DNA from: Hofstenia miamia
Lineage: Eukaryota > Xenacoelomorpha > Acoela > Hofsteniidae
DNA length: 55,332 nt
Assembly: GCA_900660155.1 (NCBI GenBank)
Contig: CABFPE010000171.1
Span: 158,457-213,788 of the forward strand
Direction: 5' to 3'
The notes under the pieces were generated by a model. The model ran no database searches. It saw only the letters and a program-made list of their open reading frames with translations, and was not told the origin of the DNA. The position numbers and the translations under genes were made by a program. Of the stretch, positions 20,963 to 34,391 are shown in pieces; position 1 is the stretch's first letter, and every line of letters begins with the position of its first letter.

Positions 20963-22800
20963 TTCCTGAGTTATGATCGCATCTCATAAGTTAACCTTGT
21001 CTTTCATGTGGCCTATGGGATAGCTCAAGAGCCAACGTTTGCTATTCAAGCAAGGCAGCCTTACTCTGCCACAGTAGTTTTTTGGCAGAAAGTGCTCACT
21101 AAGTTACTACCGTTAGCAGCCTTGGTTGGAGAAAGTTCGGCGTTCGGCTTTACTACGATGATCAAGCTCTACACATCTGTCTGCGCATCAGAGGTCACCA
21201 GAGGATTCTGATTAAAACGAAATTAGTAGTCACACTTCTAGGGGTAAAAGTCTGGACATGGATCATGGTTTTACTCACTGTATAATCTGTCAACTAACTT
21301 AAAACAGTAATCCCAACCATAGCTAAAATTACTAGACATATTCTTTACATATCATACCTTCATATATAAGTGAAATTTTATTTGTTGCTTGGTACGTGCA
21401 TATTATGATTCTGCAGGACCATTTAATCCGATGCGAGTGAGATTTGGCACTAAATATTTCAGTGGGTGTGAGACTAACTAGGGATTGGGACCGTAAACAA
21501 CGAAACTAATATCACGAATTTTCATATTACTCAATTGGAACCACATGACCAAAATTTTTCATGAGACTGGTATGACCTCGATGTAATGGTCAGAACAGAT
21601 AGTGAATCATAGTTGATTAGAGGATAGGTAAACTGGTCCTTAGTTTGTTTTAATCAAATGATTCTTGGGCTAAGACTATTTAGCTATAGGTCATGTAAAT
21701 AATATTTTATGAAAACAAAAAATTGTACAATTTTGCGGATAGCAACTAGAATTGTTAATTTTTTGCCTGCAGTGTGCATGTATTAACTTTTTAAATATTT
21801 CTGATTTAATCAAGTAGAATTATTTTTGAGAACCTGACGAGGGGGGCATTCCACCATGTCTCCACTTGCGTACGCCACTGGCCATACTCATGCTATATCA
21901 TGGTCATGTATATATAATATAAATGAATGTATAACAAAATGTCACTAAGAAATTCACGAGGATATTAAATATCTGCAAGTTAGTAATTTTATTCGCGAAT
22001 TTAATGACAATAGAAGTTGGCAATTTACAATGATGCAAAAATTCAAAAATCTTATCTTATGTGGTAATTAGCCGATAGTACTTTAATTAAATTTTCCCAT
22101 TGTAAGCTTAGGTACTGTTCCTTTAACTAATTAATTATTCAATTAGTATTAATACAATTGTTTAATTAATTCGTGCATAATAATACTTGTTAAATCCATA
22201 TTGATTTTAACACTATTTCCACTAGTGATACTTTTACGAAGCAAATCGATTTGTCCGGATTTTGAAGAATTTTATCCAAGCCTGTTACGAAATATTGAAA
22301 GTTTTGTACATGGACATATTTATGTGGTAGGCCCAACTCATGAAATGATGAGAATATGTAATAAAATATGTGCTTATGCCTGAATTACATGTAAATAAGA
22401 ATTTTTTTTCATTGAGAAATCCGATTCTTGTAAAAATATTCAAATTATTTCCATAGCTAGAGGTCAGATAATGATGCCGTCTAATGTCCATGGGAACAAC
22501 AAATACCTTGAAATATTTTATTTTTTGAAAAGAATTTGTGTGAGTCCCTTACAGGCGCGGAAACCTCAACCTTTGCACAAAGACGCGCTTGGGAAGGACA
22601 ACGCTAGGTCATGAATTTAGTGGAAAATTGAAGAGAGCCATCTCTCTATCTTGTGGTGAAAGCCAATATAATTTGAGGCCAGAATATGACCCCTGAATAT
22701 ATTAATTATGATTTTTGAGCAGTCATTTCAATTGATTGTTTTATTGAGTAAAGCATTGCATAAATTTTCAAAAATAGCAGTTTTGTCTTAAAATTTTGTA
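20963..22800. other. No supported gene
   Basis: The GC-richer patch continues to about 21240 with a 67-codon open stretch (21008-21211) lacking a convincing start. Around 21837-21892 the sequence ends in CGTACGCCACTG, the style of a hAT terminus, but no partner end or target duplication was found. A 60-codon open stretch at 22201-22383 is uninformative. Confidence 0.4.
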
Positions 22801-22847
22801 AGAGGGTGTATAAATACGCATATCGTTTCTATACTGAAATATTGTAT

Positions 22848-23183
22848 ATGAGTTCAATACTATTGCTGATGCACACATTTGAAGGCGCCGCAGTGTTGGA
22901 ACTGGGACTGATTTTTGTGACTTCGGCCTGGACCTGTCCCGATTTTAACCAAAAAATCAAGTCTAGCCACCTTCCTGATGAATATTGTAAACCACGCCCG
23001 CTCATGAATCCACATTTTCAAACAATTTTCTCAAAGTTTATTAAGACATTTAGAAATCCTCGGATATTGAAAAATCTATGGCAGTGTTGCAAGCAGCTCA
23101 GTTCAACTTTAGTTCAGCTCGGCTGCAAATTTATGATTGGGGATTTCTCTTTAAAATTAAAAATTTTACAATTTTGTCGGTAA
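22848..23183 (+). CDS. Hypothetical ORF, 111 residues
   Basis: From an ATG at 22848 the frame is open for 111 codons, unusually long for AT-rich non-LINE sequence in this window. The first 30 residues are hydrophobic (MSSILLLMHTFEG, then LELGLIFVTSAW), signal-peptide or membrane-anchor like; the rest has scattered cysteines and basic residues. TATAAATA at 22809-22816 is close upstream. However, part of it (CAGTGTTGGAACTGGGAC at about 22889) looks like a hAT end, so the ORF may be a chance frame through an old element. Confidence 0.2.
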   Translation: MSSILLLMHTFEGAAVLELGLIFVTSAWTCPDFNQKIKSSHLPDEYCKPRPLMNPHFQTIFSKFIKTFRNPRILKNLWQCCKQLSSTLVQLGCKFMIGDFSLKLKILQFCR

Positions 23184-24107
23184 ATACATTGAGAAAAATA
23201 GGGTATGGAAAAACAGACCAAAATTAGCTGAATGTTTTTGATTATTGGCCTAAATTTGAACGATACCATGTTTCCCCGGCCGATTTTCTTAAAAACCTTC
23301 AGATTTCTTACATGCCGAATAATAAGACAATAATAAATTTAAATATTCTAAAATCTACCCGGGTTGCTTAGGGGTAAAATGATAATAAAAATGGGCAGTA
23401 AATTACAATTCAAATGTCTGTAAAAGTATTTTTCTAAAATAATTTCATTCCTTTTAGAGGGGTATTTCTTAGGCCTGGGCCGCTTTCAACACGATGCACC
23501 ATTGTCCACAGTTATGAGGATTTTGTCATTGATAGTCGTCGACTGTCCTGCGGCACCCCAAGTAAAGTTTCATTATGAATAGTTGGTTAATCTAATTATG
23601 TGCGGAGGGGGTAATGTTACATACTAAAATGTGATTATTTTAAGGAATTTTTTCGAATTTATTTGTAGTTATTTCAAAGTGAATGAAACCTGTAGCTTTA
23701 CTTAAAAGAATGGATATATTTTGTATTAAACTGATACTGTATGTTATTGAAGTTGTTTAATGCCACAAATGGGAATTTACTTAATAATTGAATTTCCAAT
23801 TCCTTAACAGTTTATTAACACGTGTTAAAACTCTGTTTCTTTCGAATAGTTCAATCGCTCAAAATTGCCGATAGCTATAGCAATGCAGTCGGTAATTCTT
23901 CACTGGTGTAATATTTGATTCCACGATACATTCGCAGCAGAAACAATGGCCGCACTGATTCAATTCGTTTATTTTCTTTGTTCTGATAATGCGTCTTTAA
24001 ATTAATGATTGTATATTGACTGTTGATTACGAATTTTGTACGAATTTAAAATACTCTTGAATCCAAAAGTTGTAATTATTTAATGTCTTTTTCATAAATG
24101 TATGTAT
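23184..24107. other. No supported gene
   Basis: A GC-richer patch at 23460-23600 has acceptor-like and donor-like sites and is open in two frames, so neither can be preferred. The rest is AT-rich spacer. Confidence 0.45.
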
Positions 24108-24115
24108 ACTTATTT

Positions 24116-24226
24116 CAGTGGGGGCGAAACGAATATTATTGTTAAGTTATAAAATTTAAGAAGGTTTGATTTGAAAAGTTGATGATAGGGGCAACTGCGC
24201 CCTCGGACCTCCTTCCGCTGCCACTG
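24116..24226. mobile_element. Miniature hAT-like MITE, 111 bp
   Basis: Ends CAGTGGGGGCG and (inverted) CAGTGGCAGCG agree at nine of eleven positions. Flanking 8-mers ACTTATTT (24108-24115) and ACTTATTG (24227-24234) agree at seven of eight. The size is near the lower limit for a MITE and no coding capacity is present. Confidence 0.6.
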
Positions 24227-24234
24227 ACTTATTG

Positions 24235-25233
24235 ATCATATGTGGGTGTAGGTGGTATGAACGAGCTTATAAAATAAAACATATGGTTCTGCTACAATTT
24301 GCAAATTCATTATAGCGATAGTTGGAATGTACTTCTATATATTGAGAAAATAAATCTTACAAATTCACCATCGTTCAGTTTTCGATAATCGAAAAACGAT
24401 AATCGCCGATATTATTGATAAGATGATCTACATAAATTTACCGACTTATCTATTTAGATTAGCTATGCAACAATATATTCACCTCAAATTACAAGCTAAA
24501 GTGATTCGCAACGATTCTAAACTGCTATAAATTATGGAATAATCAGTAATTACCAGAATTATAAGAATTTTGTGAGCAAAGTGAGTTATGTTTTCAAAAA
24601 AATTACTACCGAACATTCCGAATTATTTTAATACGCCTGCTCAATATTGATGTGTTTTGCAGCGTATTATGTGTAGTTTAGTTCGTCTTGTACATTTGAT
24701 TCTATGTAGCAATAGTTTAGCTTTTGATTATATCCGGAACAGTGTAGCAATCAAGAATAAATCAATTTTTGTAAAAAAATTAGTATTTAGTAGACTTTTA
24801 GTTGAATTTAAAAACAATCGTCGTAAATTGTATTTACTTTTCACTAAAATTTTAATTCGCCATGTTTGCTGTCATTTTCAAGTATCGCTTGAAAGTTCTT
24901 ATTTTATAATATGCAATGAATATTGCAATATTATTGCAATACAAAAATGGAAAATAAATACATTATAATACAAATTTGTTGTCAATATAATATTGGAATA
25001 TATTTTGCAATATATTAGATTATTTTGATTTATTATAAACTACCATTTATGAGAAAAAGTCACTCTTTTTGTCCAAGTAGAAATTTGCGAAGTGCTTGAC
25101 ATTAACTTTAAATATTTTTCGAACTTTGCTAATTCTTCTTTTCATTTTGGAAGAATTTCGCATCTTTTGATAGTAATTTTGGCAAAAAAATGCATATTTT
25201 GACAAAAGCATGCACATTTAAATATACATTTTA

Positions 25234-25269
<36 letters not shown>

Positions 25270-26740
25270 ATAAACCTATAATTCGTACAAAAAGTCCTTG
25301 GATTTAAAACAGTTCGAATATTGTGTCGTTTTTTAGGACCTTAATATATCTCTGAATGTTCTTATTAAGGTTAAGTTCGAATATTGTTAGCCAAACTGTT
25401 ACAAAACCCTTATAATGATTTAATACTGAACGCTAATCAGTCATTTGATTATAATTTTGAAATCCAACCTATATATGATGACAATATGTAGATAAATCTG
25501 GCAAAACTGAACTTTGTTTTACCGCTTAATAACTGAACAAATTATTGAAATGACATTCTTTTGGATTGAAAAAAATCATTTAGCTTAATGTTTAAATACT
25601 CGCTTGTTGCTATATTTAAAGTAAGAAATAATCTTGAATATTCATTGTAGTTGTATATTACATTTCTAAAAATTAGGAATTTGATGCAGCATATTTCAAT
25701 AGGGTTTTTTGTTTTTAGTTATTTTATGAAACATCATATATCTTAACTTCTTGAAATGTAAAAACTGTACCGCTTAATTTCTACAAGTAGTCCATTCAGG
25801 TAGTTGAGCTAGTTGAAATATAGTTTACGAATTATTGCAATAATGCCTAATAGGATAAACAGTATATGCAAAATATTTATGTTCTAAAATTTCATTTTTC
25901 ATTGACTTATTTTATATAGCTGCTAAGATTTCTACAAAATAACCCATAATAACAAATTTTATCCAAAAAATCCACAATTGTAGCAAAATATTCAAACAAT
26001 TTTTCTAGAGTAAATTTTATATAATTTGTCAAAAAAGTTTCCAAAAATTTTCCAAAAAAATATTATTGTGATGAAATTCTGAGCCAATAAGTGTTTTGCA
26101 ATATATTATTAAAAACCCTGAAATGAAAGCTCATTAAATTTAAATTCTCCATTGAATGTACGTTATGCAGTCATATCAAATATTACATTTCAAGTTTGTG
26201 GATTTATTAAATTTTCTAAAAACATTAATATGTCTGAAAATATATATAATGTTAAGTGACAAATTATTCTCTATTTTGTTTCGAAAAAAATTCTAGCTTA
26301 AAAAAACAAGCTAGTATATACTGCGGAAATCATAGTTATGTTTCCTATGTTAAAAAATCACTGCAAACTTAAATATAGTAAATTGGGCGGTTAAAATTTG
26401 GATGCCCTTATTAAACTTTCGTGGTACGTCATTATTGCATTAGAAATGTTATAACTACTTGATTCATGTTTTACTTTGCGTGTTTGAAGTGTGCTGTCAA
26501 GCTTTCATGTAGAAAAGAGGAGAAAATTGCGTAAGATTGTTAAATAATTTTAACAACTGCGTGATGAATAACCTTCAAATGCTAAATACACTCTCACAAT
26601 ATGTGCACATTTTTTCGATCGATGTTATTTAATCAATGTCGGTGGATCATGTACTAAAATCTCTATTTTGTTCAAACTATTAATTTTTTGTTGATGGCTT
26701 TCTGGTCTAACAATTACATTTTTCGGCTTACAAGTGTGAG
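24235..26740. other. No supported gene; (TA)n at 25236-25265
   Basis: Very AT-rich. A perfect palindrome TTTTCGATAATCGAAAA sits near 24382. The 103-codon stretch at 24657-24968 has low-complexity composition and no motif, so I do not call it. Confidence 0.5.
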
Positions 26741-26749
26741 TACCTGAGA

Positions 26750-26929
26750 TTATCTGCAATAAAATTTATCGTATTTTTCAATGATTACTAGCTTAAGGAA
26801 CTTTTGCATAAAGATTGGAGGATTGGTTTTATTATCAAAGTTTCTAGTGACAGACATTGTCGCATTTTTGGCTGAGTCGGAATGGGCTGAGTCAGACTTT
26901 AAAACCTCTTTTTGGGTTGGGTTTTCTTT
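26750..26929 (-). other. Candidate terminal coding exon, 59 residues
   Basis: On the minus strand a good 3' splice site (branch-like CTAAC, then CAACTTTTACAG) ends just before 26929. The frame then reads KENPTQKEVLKSDSAHSDSA, with further Ser/Thr/Asn-rich text (VTRNFDNKTNPPIFMQKF) and ends at TAA (26750-26752). The composition is more protein-like than its surroundings. There is no partner exon that I can support and no recognised domain. Confidence 0.25.
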
Positions 26930-27157
26930 CTGTAAAAGTTGTTTGTATTGAGTTAGAAAAATATTACCCGCTTGCAGCACTAAGGCCTATTAGCCTTAAA
27001 TTCAGCTGATTTTATATCACGTGAATTCCATAGCATTAATTGTGACTTTGAAAGTAACGAAATGTTTACATTAAATGCACTTAACTTATTACCTTACAAC
27101 GTAAAGAAAGCTTAATACACAGGTATTTTTGTTTGCAACTAATTGAAATTATGATTT

Positions 27158-27199
27158 TATATATATATATATATATACATTATATATATATATATATAT
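27158..27199. repeat. (TA)n microsatellite
   Basis: Two TA runs separated by ACAT. The 750 bp that follow hold no supported gene. Confidence 0.95.
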
Positions 27200-27955
27200 T
27201 ATTTATATGCGTACATAAGATAATGCCCCATACAAATTCCACACGTAATACATATGTTTTCTTTTAATAATTACTTTCTTTAGGAATAGGCGTATTTATT
27301 TGTAAGAGGGAATTTTCTAAGGCCTTGGACAACCTCTTTGTTTTTGTATCTATCACTGCCTAAGCAAGATCTATATTTTGTTAATTTCGATCAAAAAACC
27401 TAGATTGAATTTGATTAAGAATTCACGCACCCTATGTTTTAAAATTCACATATGTTCATAGTCATATTGAATTGCAATGAAGAGCTGTTTTCAAAGTTCT
27501 CAAAGAATAATCTTAGATTTAGTGTAAATTATATAATCGAATATTTTAAATACCAAAGAAATGAAGAAAACGCTTTATGATTACAGATATAATATTCATA
27601 AAGAAAGCATTTTCAATCAAATTTCTAATAGCGTTTAATTGGAGGTGCTAGTATTTTCATAAAGTTGAATAGCTAAAGTAAGGTATAATACTACAATGTT
27701 ATAGGTGCAAAACTATAACTGAATATTTTAATGTATTTATTGCGTAGATGCACAACATTTCAGAAATTTTACGCTAGTGGTTGCTATGGAGTTGATAATT
27801 GTTTTCATATCTTCTGCTATTTGACAGGCGTGTCACTTGCATTGCTTGACAGCAAATGTAAACAACTGCTGGTAAATATCTTTCTTCATTAATTGTTACA
27901 AATTGTTAAAGCTTCCTTCTTAAAATATAGTTATACAAAATGCAACACTAAATTT

Positions 27956-27990
<35 letters not shown>

Positions 27991-28040
27991 ATATATTTAT
28001 GTCGTGTACTGTACTTTCATTTGCTTTAAGTACTTGGTTA

Positions 28041-28316
28041 TAGAGCTGGGCGCCAGCCGGCTGAGCCACCGCTGTAAAATTTAGACGACGGAGCCGATCG
28101 ATAACTAAAACTATATCAAGGCAAACGAAATGTGTCATAAAATTAATCAGATTGCCTGTATGCGCATGATGAACCTCTTTGCAGATAGATAGTTCACAAT
28201 ACTGCTTGCATCATGAACGTTTTCACTGAACAAAAAGCCTTATAGGGTTCCTATTTGCAATATTATATCGTCTAATCCAGTTCTATAGATGACGCTCAGC
28301 CGACTGCGCCGCCAAT
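28041..28316. repeat. Imperfect inverted repeat, MITE-like (copy B)
   Basis: Identical counterpart of 3401-3676. Confidence 0.4.
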
Positions 28317-28677
28317 AGTAGTCGGCTGATGGAGGCCCCCACCCCTAAGTGGTTAACCTTTTTTACACAATTGTCCAAAAAATCAATTTAAATTTTCTAG
28401 ACTATCCCAAACACAGTGATACTGGACTCAAACTAGACCTATATAAATTACAATAATGTAATAAGAGTACAAAATTTTTAAAAAAAATTTCAAATGGTTT
28501 CACCAAGTAATGTACAAAAATTCAAAAATTTATGGAGATCTGCATTGATTTCAAATCTTACAAACCCCATAACTATTAGTTTCTGTACCATATTTAACTA
28601 TTTCTTGATGTTATGAATAAGCCGGCATGAAAAAATTTCTCTCATTGTTAAAATGACGTTTAAATAGTCAACACCTT

Positions 28678-28860
28678 TTACGCATTGCCTCTCAGCATTG
28701 GCAATTTGTTTTGATGCATGATGAAAATTGGAATGCTCTCTTGTGTAGAGACCATCCACTCTGAAACATTCTTGAAATGAAATTGCCGTACAAATGTCAT
28801 AATATGCTTACGAAAACAACTTTTGTTGGCGGCGTAATAGAGTAGATTTTTGGCAAACAT
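28678..28860 (-). CDS. Hypothetical 60-residue ORF (copy B)
   Basis: Identical to the frame at 4038-4220. No domain recognised. Confidence 0.2.
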   Translation of the reverse strand: MFAKNLLYYAANKSCFRKHIMTFVRQFHFKNVSEWMVSTQESIPIFIMHQNKLPMLRGNA

Positions 28861-29365
28861 TTTGACTCAAATTAAATTAAAATTTAGAAATGGTCTCCAG
28901 TTATAAATTAGAACACGATCAATCATGCTCAATTGATGTAAGGAAAACGGAACTTCAATTTCCAAGTTTCAGTTCTCTTTATTCACGCAGCAAACGCGCA
29001 CGAATTGCTTAATTAATTTATTAGCTTTTTAAGTTATTGTCGCCCTTTATTCACGATTTCCAATAAAGTCGCTTTGAATCAGATCGAAGCATGAATCAAC
29101 TGGAATGTCTCCATCTAGCTAGATACAGTAAGGTCAAGCATTGCAAATTAGTTTCGTACGAGGTCATTGCAGTTTAATAATTAGAATTTAATATTGTGGA
29201 ATGTTGTTTTACCTTGGAAACAATTAAATATTGAGGAAATTATTCACTTATGCGCAATTGTGAAAATTGAATAATCCGGAAACCCCTGCATAATGCTGTT
29301 ATTTGGTTCCAACAAAGTCCACACTAGGCTTAACCGCGTTTTTCATGGTCTGTTTGTAAAGAACT

Positions 29366-29581
29366 TTAAATAAAATAGAATTCATTTGAAAATCCTACAT
29401 GAAAGGAACGCATCATTTTCATTATTAATACATTTTTCTCGTCCCATAAATGTTCAGAAACAGGAAATTTGTCAGTGTAGGCTAGCATTAGAACTGTGTC
29501 TGATTTTTGAACCCAGCCCAGTACTATTCCGTTTCTTCCTGTAATAGCAAACCTGCTTTGCCCACCAATTGTGACTTCGTC
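29366..29581 (-). CDS. 71-codon open frame, possible scramblase-like terminal exon (copy B)
   Basis: Same sequence as 4726-4941, including the preceding acceptor-like site and the TAA end. Retention of the frame in both copies is not independent evidence, because the copies are almost identical throughout. Confidence 0.3.
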   Translation of the reverse strand, partial: DEVTIGGQSRFAITGRNGIVLGWVQKSDTVLMLAYTDKFPVSEHLWDEKNVLIMKMMRSFHVGFSNEFYFI

Positions 29582-30119
29582 TTAAGAATGGAAGGCGGTT
29601 CGACAAGAAAACCCTCAGCAATAAATTTAGTAAGTATTAGATGCAGCAAATAGAAAACCTATTGAAATTCTAGCACATGCAAGATTATCTTTACACAACC
29701 AGGTGCCTATATATAAAACCAACTTAAAAACGATCGTATAACATTAATTTCGTAAATATATAAAAAAATATTGCTGTACACTAAAGTTTAAAGCTGTCAT
29801 TTGAAAACTATTTATATATTAGTTTGGTTATAAAATCATTACAGAATTTGTTAACCTTCTGCTTGCGGATTTTCTAAACAACCGATGCACTCAGAGACTT
29901 TTGCCCCATTGTGTTTTGCACTCCTTTCAGAAAGCCAAGTGATCATTCAGTACTTACTACACTCATAAGATAAGTTATGCTATTTCGACCACCTTGGATA
30001 AAAAACGAATATAGACGGTTTACTATATTTCAGCAGTTGAACAAAGTGATTAACTGATTAACTGTATATTGCCTTGCTTGAACAAAGCTGTAAGCTTGTA
30101 AAGTTGTTAAACTATCTCA

Positions 30120-31000
30120 ACAAAATCTACATTCACACAACGTGGTCGGGGTTACTCTACCAGTCAACGGACTGAAGAGTGGGTGGCAACAGATCTGCTC
30201 TGGCACTTCCCCTAGAAGTGTGCAGGCCGGCTTAATCATGCTTGCCCTCTGGCGACCCCTGGCACGCAGAGTGCTGATCTGTGTTGAGTCTGATCGGCAG
30301 AGAGTGAAGCCGAAGGCCGAGCTTCATGAGAGGGTTGCGCCTCTCTACAGCTTTCGCCAACCAAGGCTACTAACTGAGGTAACTCGTGAGCACCTGCGTC
30401 TGCCTGTTATGGAGATCCTGATTATTTAGGAGATATTTATACACTTGAGTGCAAAGCACCAAGTGACGTCCTAAAATCTCCGTGACTTAGAATGTCGGAT
30501 CATAACTAAAACCCATGACAAAGCAAAGCTCCCTCATAGGTAAGGCTCAGCAAATGCTGGCCTAGGCCTATCTAGAGGCCAGAGACAGAGGAAAATCCTC
30601 TGTATAACTGCCCTCGTAGACGCACTCTACGGCTCTGGGCATAGACGTCGCCGTCTGCTCCACAGAACATCATCGTCACCGCCCCCATATGTGCAAAGCA
30701 CACATGGTTGCACCTTCTTATACCCTATTGTTTAACGTCCACTCTAGGTTCGGGACTCCACAAAGCGACGCGCCCATCAAGTATTGGCTCAGCGTCTCCG
30801 CCTATCCAGGAACCACCGCGAGGAGGTTACTCTCCAGGACGATTCGGGCATAGCCCTTGGGTTCCCACACAACGTACTATTTTTGGATCTCTATTATTGC
30901 AACACTGCCCACAATTAACTGCGGCCTTATTACTAGTTTTATACTTATCACTGTTGTCTTCTTACCTATTTAATTGGGTTCCATCCATCTAACACAACAA
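30120..31000 (+). other. GC-rich island, unassigned (copy B)
   Basis: Counterpart of 5480-6360 with one noted substitution (a30522 for g5882). Same open frames at 30142-30429 and 30708-30992. Confidence 0.4.
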
Positions 31001-31289
31001 AACAGCAGCGCAATATTAGTCGTTGTACATATCTTGGTAATGTTTAATCAGCTTTCTCACCCAGCCATTTTCGAAGATACTTCTTGCGGATTTTTTATGA
31101 ACCACACAGACCATCGCATTTCTTGAATATTTTACTAATAGCGTTTGTTATTAAAATATTGAATATCGTGATTTGTACTACAAATATCTACAGGTGGGGT
31201 TTATATCTACTACCTCATCCCCTCTAACCATTGTACACTAGGGCAAAGCAAAAAATCATCTTTGATTGAAATTATATAATAATAATTAT

Positions 31290-32330
31290 TATTATTTATT
31301 GGAAAATCTAAAGGTCTTTCATTCGAAATAAATGAATTAAACATCAATAATACGATTGTAATCGACAAAACTCAAATACTAAATCATTTAAATTCATTCA
31401 AAGAACTTGGAAATTTCAATTTCTCACATTATACGTAAAAACACAATTCTGTTAATCTCAAACAATCAAAACAATTTTCACCGAAGGCACAAAGAAATCT
31501 AATAAGTGATACAGAACTAAAGATAAATAATGAGCCAATAAAGCAAAGTGGAATCAGTCAGCTATTTATGAGTTAAGATAGATAATGAGTTAAAATTTGA
31601 AAAATTCGTACTTAAGAAGATTCAAAAAATGACTGCAGGCATTCGATATCTTTATCACTTACGCAATGTAATATCAAGCAATTATCATAAACAACGAATA
31701 CATGCTTTCTGTTTATCTCATTTTCAATAATGTTCGTTTCTTTTAACTGATCTAAATTCTAAATATCGTATGCTTCAATTAAAGAAATTTATTGGTGTAT
31801 AAAAAACTCTAAACTTTGCGCAATAGCATGACGAAGCATTAGTATATCGTAATAAATATAAAATATTATCACTGTTCTACCAAGCTTCATCTGCATAGGC
31901 TATCCATTTTATTTAAATTGAAATCTCGTCGAACATCACTTCTCTTCCTAAAAGACTATGTTAAATTGTTAAATGAGCGGTACAAAAGTTTCAACGTTCA
32001 GATAAAAATTCTAATAGTTTTTGTCACGTATCAATAAAATTTTAGAACAATTTAGACTATGAAAAGCGAGTAGAAAATAATTATAAAATCACTGCTAACA
32101 AAACAATCTACACTAGGCGACACACTTCATGCATTCTGACATAAGCACAATATTGAACATCTACACAAACAGTCATACAAACATTGATTTTTTACTATTA
32201 TTATATATTGTGCCTATTAGTTTGTAGCTTTAGATTAGTTTATACTTTATTTTATTTGTAACTTTTTAGCAAATATATTGCTTTAACTCTATTTAATTAT
32301 ATTATTAAAATACAAATGATTCACAAATAA
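31290..32330 (+). pseudogene. LINE reverse-transcriptase thumb remnant (copy B)
   Basis: Counterpart of 6650-7690; differs by one lost T and one gained A near 31791-31806. Same broken thumb motifs and no catalytic palm. Confidence 0.6.
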
Positions 32331-33133
32331 TAAAACAAAATGGTAATTAAGCATAGTGAAATGATCTGAAATGTCAATAAGCAAACATTCTTAGTTATAA
32401 TAGTTAATCTTAGAAAGGAGCATATTTTGTATCATGCGATCCGGACTCCGCGAAATAGGTTTATATATCTTCTCGTTTTTCATTTGGCTGTAATTTTTGT
32501 AAGGAAATACACGTCTATAATGCCTGTATATACATCTCTCCATTCAAGATACACAGAGTCTGTTTTGTCAAAGGGATAATTTTGGAGATCTCCCCCCCCA
32601 AACCTGAATGCCGTAATATAGTATATGCTCAGCCAACTTATATAATATTAACTTCTGATAATGTGAAGAGCAAAAGAGAGATTATCAGTAAATCGAATAC
32701 TCAAGCCTTTCAGTTCATTTCAATGACACCTAAATAGGATGAATAAACAAGATTTTGGAATTCTTTATTTAAAATTTGTAGACTTAGAGTTACTTAAAAT
32801 GAAATTGTTATCCTTTCACCAGTTAGGTGTGGCGGCTGACACTGAGATAACTTCTTCAGCATCATCATGAGAGCTTTTCCTGCGACTATGATGTTTACAT
32901 AGTCTTCAAGCATGACGAATGTGGCAAAATTCGGAAATGTATCAGTATGCCTAAGCCTAATAATAGATGGATATAGGAGTCATTGCTGACCTGCGGAATA
33001 AACCTATTATTAACTTGCTAATATTGAAATCAAAACACAAATTATTCATTTCTGATAGTCTATTCTTCACAAGCTTATTCTCATATATTGCTTAATGAAA
33101 TGAAAACGTTTTCTACTATAGCACTTTATAATA

Positions 33134-33948
33134 AAGGCTGGAAACGGGTTGGGTCAACCCGAGCAGGTTTGCAGGTTGACGCAAACCCGGACAGGTCGTG
33201 GTTTAGGTTGGGTCAAATTCTTTTAAGTGCAGGTTGGGTTGGGTGGACCTGCACGTTGGATATGGGTTATTTGCATGTCGATTCTCTATTCACTCTATGA
33301 TTTCTCAGATCGTTTTGCGCTTTAATATATTAATTTCAACTTGCTTATGTTATCACCAAATAAAAAAGCAAAACCGTCTGATTTTATTGATGAGACCTTT
33401 GACGGGATTGAAAAACTCGGCTAGAAGCAAATTGAAATAGATGCAGAGCTAAGTATTTACAGATGCATGTCTATTTATTTCAGCCAAATTTGCGATCCGA
33501 TGGATTTCAGGGAGACGCAAAAATGTTCGCTGCCTCTTTTGTATTATAACTCCACAAAAATATTTGTGTTACAAGCAGGTCGTTCCGCAGAGAGCGAAAG
33601 ACATTTCTCAACTGCAGGATATATTGTCGCGGACAAAGGAGGAAGTCTCTCTCCTCTCCTTAAAGTGGGAAACATCTACTTGTAAACATTTTAAACATGT
33701 TTTTAAATCGTTTTGTTATTGTTTACTTTTTTTCAATAAGCAAGTGCAAACATTACAGGTGTTGTATAGTGCGGTTGTGGAGACAAACAAAATGCGGATC
33801 GGAACCTGGGTTGGGTCAAGAAACTTGAGTTGCAGGTTGGGTTGCGGTTTGGTTTGGGTCATGATGTTTGAGTTGGGTTTACCCATCAAAGTTGAAGTGC
33901 GCTGCGGGTTGGGTTGAGTTAAAAAATATTGACCCATTCCAGCCTTGA
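33134..33948 (+). mobile_element. hAT element, internally deleted, 815 bp (copy B)
   Basis: Counterpart of 8494-9308 with the same TTATAATA target duplications (33126-33133, 33949-33956) and inverted ends. Because flanks and target duplication are shared, this came from duplication of the whole block, not from a second insertion. Confidence 0.85.
33350..33685 (+). pseudogene. hAT transposase C-terminal domain, broken (copy B)
   Basis: Counterpart of 8710-9045 with the same internal TAG (33422-33424) and the same SAESERHFSTAG signature. Confidence 0.85.
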
Positions 33949-34391
33949 TTATAATAGACAAAGCCTAAATTAAATGCTTACTGACACATTACATAAATGT
34001 CCAAATTAATCCAAAAAATAGAAGAATGAGTCCTACTTTTGTAAAGAAAGTCTGGGACATAAGATCAAGGGTAACAAGAGATCGTTATTATTTAGCCTGG
34101 ACTTTCCCCGCAGCCCATATATTTTTTCCAATAATCAACCCGTTCCACAACCCACATTTGTTTTCCTTGGGATGCAGTCAAACCGCATACTTTTAATTCA
34201 ATATTCAGTATGTTACCACAAATAGATTCAAAAACTCCAAAATAGAAGGTGTATGGAAAAACAATAAAATCAACTTTCACTAAGTACTTGGAATAGTTTC
34301 TTGAATACAAACTGCAGAACAAACTGAGAATATAAGTGGAATTTTTTTAAAATGTACTGTCTTGAAAGATTAGGGACAAATTGTGACTGCA

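Noticed and set aside
21837..21892. hAT-like terminus ending CGTACGCCACTG
   Set aside because: No inverted partner or 8-bp duplication could be found upstream; may be a fragment.
23460..23600. Exon-like patch with acceptor and donor signals
   Set aside because: Two different frames are equally open and both look protein-like; it cannot be called without transcripts.
24375..24420. Perfect palindrome around TTTTCGATAATCGAAAA as a regulatory site
   Set aside because: A single short palindrome in AT-rich DNA with no neighbouring gene gives no basis for a function.
24657..24968. 103-codon plus-strand frame
   Set aside because: Low-complexity composition typical of AT-rich chance frames; no start context or domain.
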